Shown: piece after piece, positions 1 through 9,691 of the stretch
Numbering within the stretch: position 1 is the stretch's first letter
Layout of the letters: each line of letters begins with the position of its first letter
DNA from: an uncultured Pelagibacteraceae bacterium
GTDB lineage: Bacteria > Pseudomonadota > Alphaproteobacteria > Pelagibacterales > Pelagibacteraceae
Direction of reading: 5' to 3'
DNA length: 33,678 nucleotides
NCBI GenBank assembly: GCA_902532565.1
Contig: CACAIR010000009.1
Location: forward strand, 1-33,678
The notes under the pieces: generated by a model
What the model was told of the DNA's origin: nothing
The model's input: the letters and a program-made list of their open reading frames with translations, nothing else
Database searches by the model: none
Position numbers and translations under genes: made by a program

Positions 1-1
1 T

Positions 2-718
2 GTAATGAATACTGACAATATGTCTATCTCAGGAGAAACCATTGATTACGGACCTTGTGCATTTATGGATACCTATGATCCAAAAACTGTATTTAGTTCG
101 ATTGATCAAACAGGCAGATATGCTTATTGCAATCAACCTGTCATTACAAAATGGAATTTAGCCAGATTTGCTGAATGTTTAATTCCTTTAATTAATAAAG
201 ATCAAGAAAAAGCTATCAAAATTGCCACTGAATCAATTAATTCTTTTGAAAAAAAATATGAAGAAAAATGGATGAACATGATGAGAGATAAATTAGGATT
301 ATTTGGTTCAGATGATAAAGACAAATTTTTAATTTTAGATCTTTTAACTTGGATGCATGAGAAAAAAGCAGATTATACAAATACATTTTGTCATTTGATG
401 AACATCAATCTAAAAAAAGTTGAATTATATAATGATAAAGATTTTATTAACTGGAAAAAAAGATGGGAAGATAGATTGTTGAAAAATAACAGCACTTCAG
501 AGAAATCTATGGAATTAATGAGAACTAACAACCCATTATTTATTCCAAGAAACCATAAAGTTGAAGAGGCTTTAGAGGCTGCGGAGCAAAGTGATTTAAA
601 ACCATTCAATAAAATGTTAGAAGTTTTAGAAAAACCCTACGATAAACAAGAAAGAAAAGAAGATTATCAATACCCTTCTATATCAGATAAAAAATATCAA
701 ACTTTTTGTGGAACTTAA
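2..718 (+). CDS. selO: Protein adenylyltransferase SelO (YdiU/UPF0061), C-terminal part
   Basis: The reading frame is open to the left edge of the window, so only the C-terminal half is present. SelO is a pseudokinase-fold enzyme that transfers AMP from ATP to Ser/Thr/Tyr of other proteins, and it is linked to redox stress. The segment MNTDNMSISGETIDYGP contains the family's catalytic Asp-Asn pair followed nine residues later by the metal-binding Asp. The downstream GRYAYCNQP and WNLARFAECL blocks are also typical. The protein ends in FCGT, with Cys near the position where eukaryotic SelO carries selenocysteine. It converges on the next gene with no bases between the two stop codons. Family assignment is secure; the substrates here are unknown. 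Confidence 0.9.
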   Translation, partial: VMNTDNMSISGETIDYGPCAFMDTYDPKTVFSSIDQTGRYAYCNQPVITKWNLARFAECLIPLINKDQEKAIKIATESINSFEKKYEEKWMNMMRDKLGLFGSDDKDKFLILDLLTWMHEKKADYTNTFCHLMNINLKKVELYNDKDFINWKKRWEDRLLKNNSTSEKSMELMRTNNPLFIPRNHKVEEALEAAEQSDLKPFNKMLEVLEKPYDKQERKEDYQYPSISDKKYQTFCGT

Positions 719-1822
719 TTATAAGACGTAGGGTTCTGTTCTAGCTTCTTTTCCTAAAACTCTTTCAACTGACATATTTGATATATCTATTGATTGATAT
801 GCCCCTGTAGTAATTAATTCTGTAAGTGCTCTTCCTATTCCTGGAGCTTGCATTAAGCCTCTACCTGTAAACCCGGTAGCTAAATAAACATTATCAAATT
901 TAGGGTGTTTTCCAACTACAGCATTATTATCTAATCTATTGCAATCATAATAGCCAGCCCAACCTCCAGTTAATTTTAGTTCCTCCATTGCAGGTATCCT
1001 TTGTGCTAATGCTGGCCAAACAAGCTCTTCAAAATCATCCCACGCAGGCTCAAGATCTTTTGCATCAAACACTGATTTTGGAGATCCGGCCAAATATTCT
1101 TTTCCTTCTGGTCTCCAATAAACTCCTGTAGTGAGATCTCCTGTTAATGGCATTTCAGGAATGTGCTTTGGACATTTTACTCTAAATACGGTATGTTTTT
1201 GAGGTTCGACTGGAATATCTTCTAATAATTCTTTTGTCCAACATCCAGCAGCAGAAATAATTGTTTTAGCTTTTATTTCAGAAAGAGATTTTACTTCACC
1301 TTTGATAAATTCTGCACCAAGTTCAGTTGCTTTGCTTTTTAAAGCACTATGGAACATAAAAGGATCTATCCAACCTTCACTTTGATTATCAGTAAATGTT
1401 GCTGTTTCGATTCCATCATTGTTAATATATGGAAAATATTTTGTTAATTCTGAGCCTTTAATATTTTTTGTTCCTGCTTCACAAGCTTTGTGATTTTCTA
1501 AAGCTTTATATTGCTCCTCAGCATGATCGGGTCCAAACATTAACAAGTAACCATTAGTTACCATACTTGCGGTTGGATTAGGATTTTTTTCAGTTTTAAG
1601 TAATTCAGGAATTTGAAAAATAAAATCTCTTGCAAACTTACCCAATAAAATATTTTCGGTTTGAAAAAACTGTCTTCTAAAACCTCCTAGTGAGAGTGGA
1701 AAAGATGCATTTTTATAAGTTGGATCCCTTTCAATTACTTTTACTTTTCTACCTTCTTTAGATAAAAAATAAGCTGTTGCTGCGCCAATTATACCTCCAC
1801 CAACTATTACAACATCATTCAT
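719..1822 (-). CDS. DAO-family FAD-dependent oxidoreductase (glycine/sarcosine oxidase-like)
   Basis: A 367-residue soluble flavoprotein. The N-terminus has the dinucleotide-binding motif GGGIIG (residues 8-13) followed by a beta strand ending in VIERD, as in D-amino-acid oxidase/sarcosine dehydrogenase relatives. Near the C-terminus, YLATGFTGRGLMQAPGIGRALTE matches the second FAD-contacting block, seen here as FTGRG followed by APGIG. Such enzymes oxidise secondary or N-methylated amino acids, but the substrate cannot be read from the sequence. Its ATG directly follows the TspO stop codon (TAAATG), so the two genes are probably one transcript. The length is normal for the family and no N-terminal signal is seen. 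Family sure, substrate unknown. Confidence 0.82.
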   Translation of the reverse strand: MNDVVIVGGGIIGAATAYFLSKEGRKVKVIERDPTYKNASFPLSLGGFRRQFFQTENILLGKFARDFIFQIPELLKTEKNPNPTASMVTNGYLLMFGPDHAEEQYKALENHKACEAGTKNIKGSELTKYFPYINNDGIETATFTDNQSEGWIDPFMFHSALKSKATELGAEFIKGEVKSLSEIKAKTIISAAGCWTKELLEDIPVEPQKHTVFRVKCPKHIPEMPLTGDLTTGVYWRPEGKEYLAGSPKSVFDAKDLEPAWDDFEELVWPALAQRIPAMEELKLTGGWAGYYDCNRLDNNAVVGKHPKFDNVYLATGFTGRGLMQAPGIGRALTELITTGAYQSIDISNMSVERVLGKEARTEPYVL

Positions 1823-2305
1823 TTAATTTAGCATTAATAGGTTAAAATTCAGAAATAGTGCATAGCAACACCAAAGTAAATAGGGAATCATTAAATAATA
1901 ACTTACAAAATTGACACGTTTAAACCTTACAATAAGAACAATAATTAATAAAATTAAAATCATTAATACAACCAAAGCTAAAAAAATTTGATGTAAACCA
2001 AAAAAAACAATACTCCAAGTTGTATTAAAGATTATGTGAATAAAATAAATATAAACTGTATTTATATCTCTATTTTTTGTATTCCAAAAAAACCATATAG
2101 CTAATGTCATCATTAGATACAAAGTTGTCCATACAGGTGCAAATATCCAGTCTGGTGGATTGTAATTTGATTTAATAAGCTCTGAATACCAGGGTTCCTT
2201 AAGGTTGATTGATACTAAACCACCAACAAATGACGCAGAAAAAGTAATTACAAAAAAAAGTATAAATGATAAAAATTTATTTTTTAACATATAAGTAATA
2301 TACAT
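1823..2305 (-). CDS. tspO: TspO/MBR family tryptophan-rich sensory membrane protein
   Basis: A 160-residue polytopic protein with about five hydrophobic segments, the normal TspO size. Diagnostic blocks are the WY pair at residues 39-40, NPPDWIFAPVW at 49-59, and the later FNTTWSIVFFGLH stretch. TspO binds porphyrins and sterol-like ligands in the membrane, and in Rhodobacter it modulates photosynthesis and tetrapyrrole-related genes in response to oxygen. Two starts are possible: ATG at 2303-2305 or the in-frame ATG at 2288-2290; neither has a clear Shine-Dalgarno sequence. It is divergent from the dehydrogenase at 2315, with only nine bases between start codons, so their promoters must overlap the genes. 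Confidence 0.9.
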   Translation of the reverse strand: MYITYMLKNKFLSFILFFVITFSASFVGGLVSINLKEPWYSELIKSNYNPPDWIFAPVWTTLYLMMTLAIWFFWNTKNRDINTVYIYFIHIIFNTTWSIVFFGLHQIFLALVVLMILILLIIVLIVRFKRVNFVSYYLMIPYLLWCCYALFLNFNLLMLN

Positions 2306-2314
2306 CTTTATATA

Positions 2315-3076
2315 ATGAATAAAAAAACTATTTGGATAACTGGTGGAAGCACTGGAATAGGCAAAGCTTTAGCCATTAAATTTGCTAACGAGGGTTGGAA
2401 TGTAGCAATTTCGGCAAGGCGTGAAAACCTACTCAAGGAAATCTCTGATAATAATCATAACATTCATGGATTTCCTTTAGATGTAACAGATAAGTCAAAG
2501 TGCAGAGAAGTTTTTGAACAAATTAAGAATAAATTTCAAGGTATTGATATTTGTTTTTTTTCAACAGGAACATGGGATCCAAAAAAAGAAAAAGATATTG
2601 ATGTTGAGCAAATTGAAGATGTATTTAAAGTAAATTTTTTTGGAACATTAAATAGCATTAAAGCTGTAGAAGAATATTTTAAAAATAAAAAAGAAGGTAT
2701 TATCACTATTGTTTCATCTATTGCTGGATATAGGGGGTTACCAAACTCTACTGGTTATGGACCTTCTAAATCTGCTTTAAATAATTTAGCGGAAAGTTTA
2801 TATTTTGATTTTAAAAGATCAAATGTACGTGTCTGCTTAGTATCACCTGGATTTATAAAAACACCAATGACTGATAAAAATGATTTTAAAATGCCATTTT
2901 TAAAAACTACTGAATATGCAGCCGAAAAAATTTATGAAGGATTAATTAACAAGAATGTATTTGAAATTCATTTTCCAAAATCATTAACACTTATACTTAA
3001 GTTTCTCAGCTTCTTACCAAATAAAATATATTTTGGTTTAGTTGGTAAAATGACAAAATATCAAAAAAAAAATTAA
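2315..3076 (+). CDS. Short-chain dehydrogenase/reductase (SDR)
   Basis: A 253-residue classical SDR. The cofactor motif TGGSTGIG lies at residues 9-16 and SARR at 33-36 suggests a preference for NADP(H). The catalytic residues are S135 and Y148-x3-K152 (YGPSK), with the structural Asn in VN at 106-107. It probably reduces or oxidises a hydroxyl/keto group on an unknown substrate. Its last four bases overlap the end of the DUF3833 gene on the other strand. SDR genes accompany the Cfa/DUF1365/COG2907 cluster in other proteobacteria, including the singlet-oxygen (RpoE-ChrR) regulon of Rhodobacter, so a role in lipid modification is possible. The fold is certain, the function is not. Confidence 0.88.
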   Translation: MNKKTIWITGGSTGIGKALAIKFANEGWNVAISARRENLLKEISDNNHNIHGFPLDVTDKSKCREVFEQIKNKFQGIDICFFSTGTWDPKKEKDIDVEQIEDVFKVNFFGTLNSIKAVEEYFKNKKEGIITIVSSIAGYRGLPNSTGYGPSKSALNNLAESLYFDFKRSNVRVCLVSPGFIKTPMTDKNDFKMPFLKTTEYAAEKIYEGLINKNVFEIHFPKSLTLILKFLSFLPNKIYFGLVGKMTKYQKKN

Positions 3077-3621
3077 TCTTTAACAAACACCACAGTAAGT
3101 TCGGCGACTTTGATACCAAACTTTGTCATAGTTGCTCTGTTTATCGCGACACGATCATCTTGTTTGAATATCCAGTCGTCAAAGGTGATTTTCATTTCTT
3201 TTCCTTTTACAGGCACTAAAAGAACATATTCAAATTTGAATGCTGATCCGTATGAGTATCCTTTAGCTTTTCCCACAACATCTCCTGCTGTGCCTTCGTA
3301 ATTATTCTTATCTAATTTCGTGATCTTCCATTCTCTGTCTTGAATTTCACCATCATCCCAATTAAATTTTTCTTTGAGAATTAATTGTTTGCCATCCCAG
3401 GTTCCATCTAGATCAGCAGAAAATTGTCTGGTAACTTTGCCAGATCTATTTTGTAAAACTCCCCAAGCTTTCACATTTCCTGATAAATACTCTTCAATTA
3501 CTAATCTTGGTTTTTTATCTTTAAAATCTTCAGGTTTCATGGCGCTATTATTTGAACAACTTGTAATTAAGAATAACAAAATTATCAATAAAATTGACTT
3601 AGTTGATTTAAAATAAATCAT
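3073..3621 (-). CDS. DUF3833 family lipoprotein
   Basis: A 182-residue protein with a hydrophobic leader (residues 8-20) ending in a lipobox, LITSC, with the lipidated Cys at residue 22. It is therefore expected on a membrane face of the periplasm. The rest matches the DUF3833 pattern: an FxAxxDGxWDG-like block near residue 70, then alternating beta strands such as FKFEYVLLVPVKGK and IKVAELTVVF. The molecular function of DUF3833 is unknown, but it repeatedly sits beside Cfa, DUF1365 and COG2907 genes, as here. A strong ribosome-binding site fixes the start at 3621. It is the last gene of the gcv/lipid run. Confidence 0.85.
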   Translation of the reverse strand: MIYFKSTKSILLIILLFLITSCSNNSAMKPEDFKDKKPRLVIEEYLSGNVKAWGVLQNRSGKVTRQFSADLDGTWDGKQLILKEKFNWDDGEIQDREWKITKLDKNNYEGTAGDVVGKAKGYSYGSAFKFEYVLLVPVKGKEMKITFDDWIFKQDDRVAINRATMTKFGIKVAELTVVFVKD

Positions 3622-3627
3622 TTATAT

Positions 3628-3633
3628 CTCCTT
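3628..3633 (-). promoter_or_regulatory. Ribosome-binding site of the DUF3833 gene
   Basis: The minus strand reads AAGGAG followed by six bases and ATG at 3621. This is among the strongest Shine-Dalgarno sequences in the window and supports both the start choice and translation independent of the upstream Cfa-like gene. Confidence 0.75.
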
Positions 3634-3639
3634 AGTTTC

Positions 3640-4818
3640 TTATTTATTTTGCATTGAAAATTGAATTAAATCTATATTCTTTGACTTAAAGCCAGCCTCG
3701 CAATAAGACAAATAAAATTCCCACATTCTCTTGAATGTTAAGTCAAAACCTTGATTTTTAATTTGATCCCATTTTTTTAAAAACTCATTTCTCCACATTG
3801 CTAAAGTATTTGCATAATGATCTGCGTAAGAAACGTAAGAATTAATAGTTAATCCATTGTCAGAAACATAACGATTAATACTATTTTTATTTGGTAAAAA
3901 ACCCCCTGGAAAAATGTATTTTTGAATGAAATCTTGCTTATTTTTATATCTGTCAAATAGTCTGTCATCTATTGTTATTGCTTGAATAGCAGCTTTTCCA
4001 CCATTGGATAAATTATTTTTTATGGTTTTGAAATATCCTTCTAAATAATTTTGACCGACAGCTTCGATCATCTCTATTGAGGCTACTGAATTATATTTGC
4101 CTTTAAGATCCCTATAATCTTTTATTTCAATATTAACTTTTTCATTTAAACCACATTTAAAAATTCGCTCTTTTGTGTATTCAAATTGTTTTTTTGATAT
4201 TGTTATACAATCAAGTTTAACATCATATTTTTTACCTAAATATTCCGCAAAACCACCCCATCCACATCCAATCTCTAAAACTTTGTCACCATTATTTGGC
4301 TTGATAAGATCTATTAATTTTTGATATTTGTTATTTTGAGCTTCAGAAAGATTTTTTGATTTATTGTCAAATATAGCACTAGAATAAGTTAATGTTTCAT
4401 CTAACCAAAGTGAGAAAAAATCATTACCTAAATCATAATGTTTTGCAATATTTTCTTTGCTTCGATTTTTTGTATTTTTGATAATTTTGTTTTTTACGAA
4501 ATTAATTATTGTAAAATCAAGAAGTCCTGAGAATTTATATATCACTTGAATATTTCTAGCAGTTAATTCAATTAGATTTGATAGATTATCAGTTTCAAAT
4601 TCACCTCTCATATAACTTTCAGCAAATCCAATACTGCCACCTTTAATAAGATTATAACAAAAATTTGGTTTCTTGATTACAATGTTCGCTCTTAATTTTT
4701 CATCTGAATTTCCAAATTTTAAAATTTTTCCGTCAACAGTTGTTAATTCAAGATATCCATAATTAATATTTTTAAGAAACTTAAAAACTAACCTGTCTGC
4801 CGTTTTATCTAAAAACAT
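3640..4818 (-). CDS. cfa: Cyclopropane-fatty-acyl-phospholipid synthase family methyltransferase
   Basis: A 392-residue SAM-dependent methyltransferase that acts on unsaturated acyl chains of membrane phospholipids. Visible signatures are HYDLGNDFF at 127-135, the SAM-binding loop EIGCGWGG at 182-189, SIEMIEAVG at 248-256 and YIFPGG at 301-306, all hallmarks of the Cfa family. Members either close a cyclopropane ring or, as for the Rhodobacter furan-fatty-acid methylase, add a branch methyl; the sequence alone does not decide. Its ATG overlaps the DUF1365 stop by one base (TAATG), so the two are translationally coupled. The neighbours (COG2907, DUF1365, DUF3833) are the usual companions of this Cfa subtype. 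Confidence 0.9.
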   Translation of the reverse strand: MFLDKTADRLVFKFLKNINYGYLELTTVDGKILKFGNSDEKLRANIVIKKPNFCYNLIKGGSIGFAESYMRGEFETDNLSNLIELTARNIQVIYKFSGLLDFTIINFVKNKIIKNTKNRSKENIAKHYDLGNDFFSLWLDETLTYSSAIFDNKSKNLSEAQNNKYQKLIDLIKPNNGDKVLEIGCGWGGFAEYLGKKYDVKLDCITISKKQFEYTKERIFKCGLNEKVNIEIKDYRDLKGKYNSVASIEMIEAVGQNYLEGYFKTIKNNLSNGGKAAIQAITIDDRLFDRYKNKQDFIQKYIFPGGFLPNKNSINRYVSDNGLTINSYVSYADHYANTLAMWRNEFLKKWDQIKNQGFDLTFKRMWEFYLSYCEAGFKSKNIDLIQFSMQNK

Positions 4819-5582
4819 TAATTCTCTACTGTTATATTATTTTTAATTTTTAATTTTTTTTTCACAAATTTAATTCCTTTAATCCACAATTTAAACGCTT
4901 CAAAATGTATCGCAGAAATTATTTTAAATGTCATTAAGGGATGTTTTAGGTAAGAATTCATTAAATTTTCACTTGTTAAATCAGATCTTTTACCATCTTG
5001 AGATGCAAAAAGAATTTTTCCTTCTTGATCGTACTGATCTATTTTAACTGACAAATTCTCTCCTGGGTTTAATATCCTAAAAAAATAATTACAATTCATT
5101 TCAATAAATGGCGAAACATGAAATTTTTTTGAACAATTATTTTGAATTAACTTATTTTCACTCTCTACTTTAAATACATAAGTATGTTGTTCACCAAACG
5201 TATTTTTAACCTCATACAAAATAGAAATTAAATTTTCATCTTTGTCATATATAAAAAAAATACTCAGGGGATTAAAAACATATCCTAATATTCTAGGATA
5301 ACATAAAAGTTTAATTTTAATATTTTCAGCACTTATGTTGTTTTTTCTTAAATTCGACTTTACCCAATTTAGAAGAGATGAGCCGTCACGTTCACCGTGG
5401 TCTTTCTCATAGAAACTAATTAAATTAAATTTATTAAACGAAAAAAATTTTAAGTTTTTGTTAAGCTCTTCGAGCTCTGAAAGATCAATAAATAAAGAGA
5501 ATACTTTATACTTAAAGAAATGCTCTTTTGGTTTAAATCTTTTATGGATTACACTTCCACTATATATACAAGAATTAGTCAT
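4818..5582 (-). CDS. DUF1365 family protein of the Cfa cluster
   Basis: A 254-residue protein with the DUF1365 signatures DHGERDG (residues 61-67) and PRILGYVFNPLS (96-107), followed by YEVKNTFGEQHTYVF. The biochemical activity is not established. The family is nearly always encoded between a COG2907 FAD oxidoreductase and a Cfa-like methyltransferase, exactly as here, so it very probably works on the same lipid substrate. It overlaps the upstream FAD gene by eight bases and the downstream Cfa gene by one base, showing tight operon coupling. There is no obvious signal peptide. The family call is secure, the role is inferred from context. Confidence 0.87.
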   Translation of the reverse strand: MTNSCIYSGSVIHKRFKPKEHFFKYKVFSLFIDLSELEELNKNLKFFSFNKFNLISFYEKDHGERDGSSLLNWVKSNLRKNNISAENIKIKLLCYPRILGYVFNPLSIFFIYDKDENLISILYEVKNTFGEQHTYVFKVESENKLIQNNCSKKFHVSPFIEMNCNYFFRILNPGENLSVKIDQYDQEGKILFASQDGKRSDLTSENLMNSYLKHPLMTFKIISAIHFEAFKLWIKGIKFVKKKLKIKNNITVEN

Positions 5583-6813
5583 CTAGGATTTGTAGCATTT
5601 CAATAGATGATTTTATTCCATCTTCATGAAATCCGTAACCAAAATAACTTCCACAAAAAAGTAAATCTTTTTTATTTTGTATTTTAACAAGCTCAGATTG
5701 AGCATCTAATGCTTTTTGATCATAATATGGGTGCGTAAACTTTACTTTTCTCAATATTTTATCTTCATCAATCTTAAAGTAAGGATTTAATGTTAAGAAA
5801 ATATCTTTATCACACTTTAAATTTTGTAATAAATTTAACCAATAAGTAATTGAATTTTTCTCTAAATTTTTATCATCTATTGAAGAGTTCCAAGAAGACC
5901 AAGCTTTTTTATTTTTTGGCATGGCTCGAATATCTGTATGAACATAAGCTATATTTTCTTTATAATTAAAATTTGAAAGAACATTTTTCTCATCATCGGT
6001 AGGATTTTCAATTAATTTTAGAGCTTCATCTGCATGTGTTGCCAAAATAATTTTGTCATAATCAAAAAATTCACTTTCTCCACCGTAATATAAATCTATT
6101 CCTGATGTTTTTCTTTTAATTTTTGTTACTTTATAATTTTTAAAATATTCTCCACTTATTTGTGAAATTATTTTACTAACATAGGTTCTACTTCTATTGG
6201 TTACTGTGTACCACTGCGGTCTGTTTCTTAATTTGAATAAACCGTGATTTTTAAAAAATTTTAAAAAGAAATTTATTGGCATCTTGCTTGCTTTATATGG
6301 AGGCATAGACCAAATTGCAGATACCATTGGTATAATATGATAATCGATAAACGTTTTGGATAATTTATTAATTTTTAAGTATTCACCTAAAGTGATTTTT
6401 TTACTTAATATACTGACTTTATCACTTTTTTTATAAAATTTTATTATATCAAAAAACATTTTTAAAAACTGAATATTAAATAAGTTTGATTTATTTGAGA
6501 AAATTCCACTTAATCCTTTGCCACAATATTCAAAATTTGTATTATCTACTGAAACAGAAAAAGACATGTTGCTTTTTTCAATTTGAATATCATTTTCCTT
6601 AAAAAAATTAACTAAATTTGGATAAGTTTGAAAATTAAAAACTATAAATCCAATATCAACAGAAACTTTTTTTTCATCAAAAAACAAATCTATAGTATGA
6701 GAATGTCCACCAAAATGATCTTCTCTTTCAAAAAGATCTACATGATGTTTCTTAGATAAATAATAAGCAGCACTTAGTCCAGAAATACCTGACCCAACAA
6801 CAGCAATTTTCAT
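5575..6813 (-). CDS. COG2907 FAD/NAD(P)-binding amine-oxidase-like protein
   Basis: A 412-residue flavoprotein. GSGISG at residues 7-12 is the FAD-binding GxGxxG, followed by LFEREDHFGGHSHTI, where FGGHSHT is characteristic of this group. The C-terminal GSYFGYGFHEDGIKSS block is also typical. Proteins of this family accompany cyclopropane or methyl-branched fatty-acid synthesis genes. A desaturation or oxidation step on the lipid chain is plausible but unproven. The ATG starts six bases after the gcvP stop, and the gene overlaps DUF1365 by eight bases, so it links the glycine-cleavage genes to the lipid genes. No promoter fits in the six-base gap. Confidence 0.87.
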   Translation of the reverse strand: MKIAVVGSGISGLSAAYYLSKKHHVDLFEREDHFGGHSHTIDLFFDEKKVSVDIGFIVFNFQTYPNLVNFFKENDIQIEKSNMSFSVSVDNTNFEYCGKGLSGIFSNKSNLFNIQFLKMFFDIIKFYKKSDKVSILSKKITLGEYLKINKLSKTFIDYHIIPMVSAIWSMPPYKASKMPINFFLKFFKNHGLFKLRNRPQWYTVTNRSRTYVSKIISQISGEYFKNYKVTKIKRKTSGIDLYYGGESEFFDYDKIILATHADEALKLIENPTDDEKNVLSNFNYKENIAYVHTDIRAMPKNKKAWSSWNSSIDDKNLEKNSITYWLNLLQNLKCDKDIFLTLNPYFKIDEDKILRKVKFTHPYYDQKALDAQSELVKIQNKKDLLFCGSYFGYGFHEDGIKSSIEMLQILDD

Positions 6814-6819
6814 TAACGA

Positions 6820-9691
6820 TTATGCTGCATCTTCTTTAAACTCATCCATGCTTGGACATGTGCAAAAAATGTTTTTATCTCCATATACGTTGTCTACTCT
6901 CGCTACTGGAGGCCAAAACTTATTTACTTTTAAAAATTTAGCTGGATAAGCTGCCTCTTCTCTAGTGTATTTATGTGTCCAGTTATCAGATGCTAGTTCA
7001 CTATCAGTGTGAGGAGCATTCTTAATTGGATTGTCAATTTTATCAAACTTACCTGATTTAACTTGGTCTATTTCTTGTTTTATCTTTATTAAAGTGTCAC
7101 AGAATCTATCGAGCTCCGACAAGCCTTCACTTTCAGTTGGCTCTATCATCATAGTTCCAGCTACAGGCCAAGACATAGTTGGTGCATGAAAACCAAAATC
7201 TATTAATCTTTTAGCTATATCTTCCTCTGTTATGCCTGTTTCAGATTTTATCGTTCTAATATCTATAATACACTCGTGTGCAACATTCCCATTAGATCCT
7301 TTATATAAAATCGGAAAGTGATCTTTTAATCTATGAGCAATATAATTTGCGTTTAATATCGCAACTTGAGAAGCAAGCTTTAATCCTGCAGACCCCATCA
7401 TTTTAATGTACATCCAAGAAATTGACAAAATACTTGAACTACCCCAAGGAGCTGCCGACACTGCACCAATTCCAGTTGTTGGTCCACAATCTTTTATTAC
7501 TGGATGGTTAGGTAGATAAACTTGTAAATGTTTTTTACAGGCAATGGGTCCCATTCCAGGTCCTCCTCCACCATGAGGAATGCAAAATGTTTTATGCAAA
7601 TTAATATGACAAACATCAGGTCCAAAATTTCCAGGCTTTGCAATTCCAACTAAAGCGTTTAAATTTGCTCCATCCATGTATACCTGACCACCATGTTTAT
7701 GAACTAATTCACAAATATCAGTTATTTTTTCCTCAAATACTCCATGGGTAGATGGATAAGTTACCATTAATGCTCCAAGGTTTTCAGAATGTTGCTCTGC
7801 TTTTTTCTTTAAATCTTCAAAATCAACATTTCCCTCTTTATCACAATTAACAACAACCACTTTCATTCCCACCATTTGTGCACTTGCTGGATTAGTACCA
7901 TGTGCTGAACTTGGAATTAAACATATATTACGATTAGGCTCACCTCTATCTAAATGGTATTTTCTGATAACCATTAAGCCTGCATACTCACCTTGAGCAC
8001 CTGCATTAGGTTGCAAAGAAACACCTGAAAAACCAGTTATAGATCGCAACCAATTTTTTAAATCAGTAAATAAATCTCTAAAACCTTCCATTTGTTCTAT
8101 TGGAACAAACGGATGAGGTTCTGCAAATTCTTTCCATGATATTGGGATCATTTCGGCAGCAGCGTTTAACTTCATTGTGCATGAGCCAAGTGCAATCATA
8201 GTTCTATTCAATGCAATATCTTTATCTTCTAATCTTTTTAAATATCTAAGCATTTCAGTTTCTGAATGGTATAAGTTGAAAACTGGATGTTCTAAATATT
8301 TTGAAGTTCTTAATAAGTTTTTTGGTAAATTAGGTAAACTTACTGAAGGGTCTTCTTTTTTAATTGATTCTGCTGCATTAAAAATTTTTAATAATTGATT
8401 TACTCTATAAACATTTTTTCTTTCATCAAAAGAAACAGCTAACATTTCAGAATTTACTTTTCGTATATTAACTCTTTGATTCAGAGCATTCTTATAAATT
8501 TGATCAGTTTTTTCTTTTGTAATAATTGTAACCGTATCAAAAAAATTATTAGAATAAAGTTCATATCCAGACTGTTTAATTTTATCAGCAAAACTTTTTG
8601 CTAATTGAGACACTCTTTCAGAAATATTTTTAATTCCATCTGGACCATGATAAATGGCATATGCTGCTGACACAATTGCTAACAAGGCTTGTGCAGTACA
8701 AATGTTACTAGTCGCTTTATCTCTTCTAATATGTTGCTCTCTAGTTTGTAAAGATAATCTATATGCCTTATTACTATGTCTATCGACTGATACACCGACA
8801 ATCCTTCCTGGCATTGATCTCTTATACTCATCTTTGGTTGCAAAAAAAGCTGCATGCGGACCTCCATATCCCATTGGAATACCAAATCTTTGGGAACTTC
8901 CAACTGCAATGTCGGCACCAAGTTCTCTAGGTGTTTTTAATTTTGCTAGAGCTAACAGATCACAAGCTAATATAGCCTTCCCATTTTTTTTGTGAATTTT
9001 GCTAATTGCTTCGCTTGGGTCTTTAATATCTCCTAAAGTTCCAGGATATTGTAAAATACCACAAACTAAATCTTCTTTTAGCTGGTCTAAAACTTCATCT
9101 TCTTTACCGACTAAAACCTTTAAACCCATTGGCTCAGCTCTTGTTTGAATTACATCTATTGTTTGAGGATGACAATCCTCAGAGACAAAAACTAAATTAC
9201 TATCTTTTTTATTTAATCTGTGACTTAGACCCATAGCCTCTGCTGCTGCTGTACCTTCATCTAATAAAGAGGCATTGGCAATATCCATTCCTGTAAAGTC
9301 AACAATCATTTGTTGAAAGTTCAATAACATTTCAAGTCTTCCTTGAGCTACCTCAGGCTGATAAGGCGTATATGAAGTATACCAACCTGGATTTTCTAGT
9401 ATATTTCTCAAAATTACATAAGGTGTGTAAGTTCCGTAATAACCCATACCAATAAAATTTGAGTAAACTTGATTTTTTTTAGAAATTGCTCTTAATTTTC
9501 TTAATGCCTCATACTCTGAATTTGAGTCACCAATATTAAGTTCACCTTTAAACTTTATTTTTTTCTGGGACAGTATTGTCAATTAAATCATCTAGTGATT
9601 TATAATTTAATTTTTTTAACATTTTTGATTGGTCTTCTTTAGAAGGTCCAATGTGTCTTTTTAAAAAATCTTTTTCTGAATTTGGTAACAT
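6820..9691 (-). CDS. gcvP: Glycine dehydrogenase (decarboxylating), P protein, with an apparent frameshift
   Basis: P protein of the glycine cleavage system: the PLP enzyme that decarboxylates glycine and passes aminomethyl to GcvH. The open frame from 9582 covers most of the protein, but its first eight codons are not GcvP-like. The real N-terminus lies upstream in another frame from ATG 9689-9691: MLPNSEKDF, then KRHIGPSKEDQ, then LDDLIDNTVPEK. That frame stops at 9548-9550. Removing one base from the seven-T run at 9558-9564 (A7 on the coding strand) fuses the two and gives about 956 residues, the usual length. The PLP lysine is in NLHKTF (about residue 700 of the fused protein), followed by the Gly-rich HGGGGPGMG. 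Its ATG overlaps the gcvH stop (TAATG). Confidence 0.93.

Noticed and set aside
8177..8995. Open frames on the plus strand opposite gcvP
   Set aside because: They lie antisense to strongly conserved gcvP sequence and show no family features; they are shadows of its codon pattern.
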